Source: Methanoregulaceae archaeon
Lineage (GTDB): Archaea > Halobacteriota > Methanomicrobia > Methanomicrobiales > Methanospirillaceae
Direction: 5' to 3'
Length of the DNA stretch: 7,488 nucleotides
Assembly (NCBI GenBank): GCA_013331415.1
Contig: DUGL01000079.1
Location: 1-7,488, forward strand
This document shows, piece after piece, positions 5,943-7,488 of this stretch; the first letter of the stretch is position 1, and each line of letters opens with the position of its first letter. Position numbers and translations under genes: made by a program. The notes below the pieces were generated by a model. The model was not told the DNA's origin. It worked only from the letters and a program-made list of their open reading frames with translations, and made no database searches.

Positions 5943-7488
5943 ATGCCTGCCAGATCCCCGGATACTTCCCCCCATCCCCGGCCAGCGGACGGGTACCAGG
6001 ACTTCTCCATCCCGGTCCCCGAATGGTACAACTTCGGCAACGACGTCGTCGATGCATGGGCAAAAAAAGAGCCGGAAAAGACGGCGCTCCTCTGGGTAAA
6101 CCAGCAGGGAGACGAGAAACGGTACAGTTTCGGGGATATACGGCGGGAATCCGATCTCGCTGCACGCCTCCTGCATGAGAGCGGGATCCGGAAAGGTGAC
6201 CGGGTATTCATCATGCTCCCCCGTATCCCGGAATGGTGGATCCTCGTCGTCGCCCTGGTCAAGCGGGGTGCGGTCTTTGCCCCGTCACCCACCCTGCTGA
6301 CCCCCCACGACATCGCCTACCGGCTCCGGACCGGCGGGTTTTCGCTGGTCATCACCGACCATGAGAATGCACCGAAAGTGCAGGAGGCGATCAGGGAAGG
6401 GTCGTTTGAGACACCCTGCATGGTGGTGGACGCCGAGATCCCGGGCTGGACCAGCTACCCGGGAGAGATGGCCAGGCTCTCCGCAGACCCGCAGGCAGGA
6501 GAGGCGCTGCCCCCGGTGAGGACGAGGTCGTCTGACCCGCTCCTGATCTTCTTCACCTCGGGAACGACCGGGAACCCGAAGATGGTGCTCCACGACCAGA
6601 GCTACCCCCTCGGCCACATCGTCACGGCACGCTTCTGGCAGGACCTGAAACCTTCAGACCTCCACTTCACCCTCTCGGATACCGGCTGGGCCAAGAACGC
6701 GTGGGGGAACCTGTTTGGCCAGTGGATCGAGGGGGCTGCGGTCTTCGTCTATGATATCCGGGGAAAATTCGATCCTGCCGAGATCCCGCCACTGATCGGG
6801 AAGTACGGGATCACGACGCTCTGCTGCCCACCTACGATCTACCGGATGCTCATCCTCCTCGACCTCTCCCCGCACAACCTCCCGAGCCTCCGCCACTGCG
6901 TGAGTGCAGGCGAACCTCTCAACCCCGGGGTGATCCGGACCTGGCAGGAGAAGACCGGGATCCGGATCTACGACGGCTACGGCCAGACCGAGACCGTGCT
7001 CTGCATCGGCACGTTCCCGGGGCGCGAATCCCCGCCCGGGTCCATGGGGAGACCGGCACCGGGCTGGCGGATCGAGCTCCATGACCGGCACGGCAGACCA
7101 GTCGGCGTCGACCGCGAGGGCAGGATCGCGATCGCGACCGAGCCCCGGCCCGTCGGGCTGTTCTCCGGGTATCTCGACAACGAGGCGGCGAACCGGAAAT
7201 CCTTTGTCCACGGCTGGTACTATACCGATGACCGGGCCGCGATGGACGGGGACGGCAACTTCTGGTTCATCGGCCGGGACGACGATGTCATCAAGGCGTC
7301 AGGGTACCGCATCGGGCCGTTCGAGGTCGAGAGTGCACTCATCGAGCACCCGGCAGTCGCGGAGGCGGCCGTGGTAGGGTCCCCCGACCCGATCCGGGGA
7401 CTGATCGTCAAGGCATTCGTGGTGCTCAGGCCCGGTTTTTCGCCATCCGACCGGCTCGCCTGCGATCTCCAGGAGCACGTGAAGATCG
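5943..7488 (+). CDS. Medium-chain acyl-CoA synthetase, AMP-forming (3' end outside window)
   Basis: The open frame gives 515 residues and runs off the window. It is an ANL-superfamily adenylate-forming enzyme that activates a carboxylate with ATP and then CoA. It resembles the medium-chain (ACSM/MACS) branch rather than acetyl-CoA synthetase: SDTGWAKNAWGNLFGQW (245-261) and ASGYRIGPFEVESALIEHPA (452-471) are typical of that branch. Other motifs are the P-loop FFTSGTTGNPK (203-213), YDGYGQTE (343-350) and the hinge GRDDDVIK (444-451). The usual TGD motif reads TDD (428-430), keeping the ribose-binding Asp but losing Gly. The family's catalytic lysine near the C-terminus lies beyond 7488. The substrate cannot be told; branched or aromatic acids are possible. 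It is cytoplasmic with no signal. I start at 5943; an ATG at 5913 would add 10 residues. Codon use is strongly GC-rich, as expected of a resident gene. Confidence 0.93.
   Translation, partial: MPARSPDTSPHPRPADGYQDFSIPVPEWYNFGNDVVDAWAKKEPEKTALLWVNQQGDEKRYSFGDIRRESDLAARLLHESGIRKGDRVFIMLPRIPEWWILVVALVKRGAVFAPSPTLLTPHDIAYRLRTGGFSLVITDHENAPKVQEAIREGSFETPCMVVDAEIPGWTSYPGEMARLSADPQAGEALPPVRTRSSDPLLIFFTSGTTGNPKMVLHDQSYPLGHIVTARFWQDLKPSDLHFTLSDTGWAKNAWGNLFGQWIEGAAVFVYDIRGKFDPAEIPPLIGKYGITTLCCPPTIYRMLILLDLSPHNLPSLRHCVSAGEPLNPGVIRTWQEKTGIRIYDGYGQTETVLCIGTFPGRESPPGSMGRPAPGWRIELHDRHGRPVGVDREGRIAIATEPRPVGLFSGYLDNEAANRKSFVHGWYYTDDRAAMDGDGNFWFIGRDDDVIKASGYRIGPFEVESALIEHPAVAEAAVVGSPDPIRGLIVKAFVVLRPGFSPSDRLACDLQEHVKI

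Overview
The window looks like a piece of a methanogenic archaeal chromosome, most likely from the Methanomicrobia/Methanomicrobiales. This is an inference from gene content and style: a CGGC-domain metal protein, a HEPN/nucleotidyltransferase pair of archaeal type, a membrane-anchored serpin, a repeat lipoprotein and a medium-chain acyl-CoA synthetase. Several starts lie 26-33 bases below a TATA-like box, as expected for leaderless or short-leader archaeal mRNAs. No rRNA, tRNA, CRISPR array or insertion sequence was seen.

Left part, minus strand (1-2156). A CGGC-domain protein (334-780) lies downstream of a toxin-antitoxin-like module. That module is a winged-helix plus nucleotidyltransferase protein (1611-2156) followed, through an ATGA overlap, by a HEPN protein (1197-1614). 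The HEPN gene carries a one-base frameshift near 1515-1521. Its first 32 codons, start codon and Shine-Dalgarno are in one frame and its remaining 106 codons are in another. The NTase start sits in a cluster of GTTC/GAAC inverted repeats that looks like an autoregulatory operator. Between HEPN and CGGC lies 416 bp with inverted repeats and an unassigned open frame.

Right part, plus strand (2604-7488). Two predicted surface lipoproteins follow: a serpin with an inhibitory-type hinge (2604-3935) and a protein of about eight propeller-like repeats (4344-5657). A 408-bp intergenic region between them is unusually rich in short repeats, hairpins and TATA boxes. After the second lipoprotein comes a stretch that can form a pseudoknot, then the start of a medium-chain acyl-CoA synthetase (5943 to the window end, cut before its C-terminal catalytic lysine region).

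The genes do not form one pathway. The HEPN/NTase block is a small, lower-GC accessory island beside surface and metabolic genes. The parts most worth a second look are the frameshifted HEPN with its operator, and the repeat-rich region 3936-4343.
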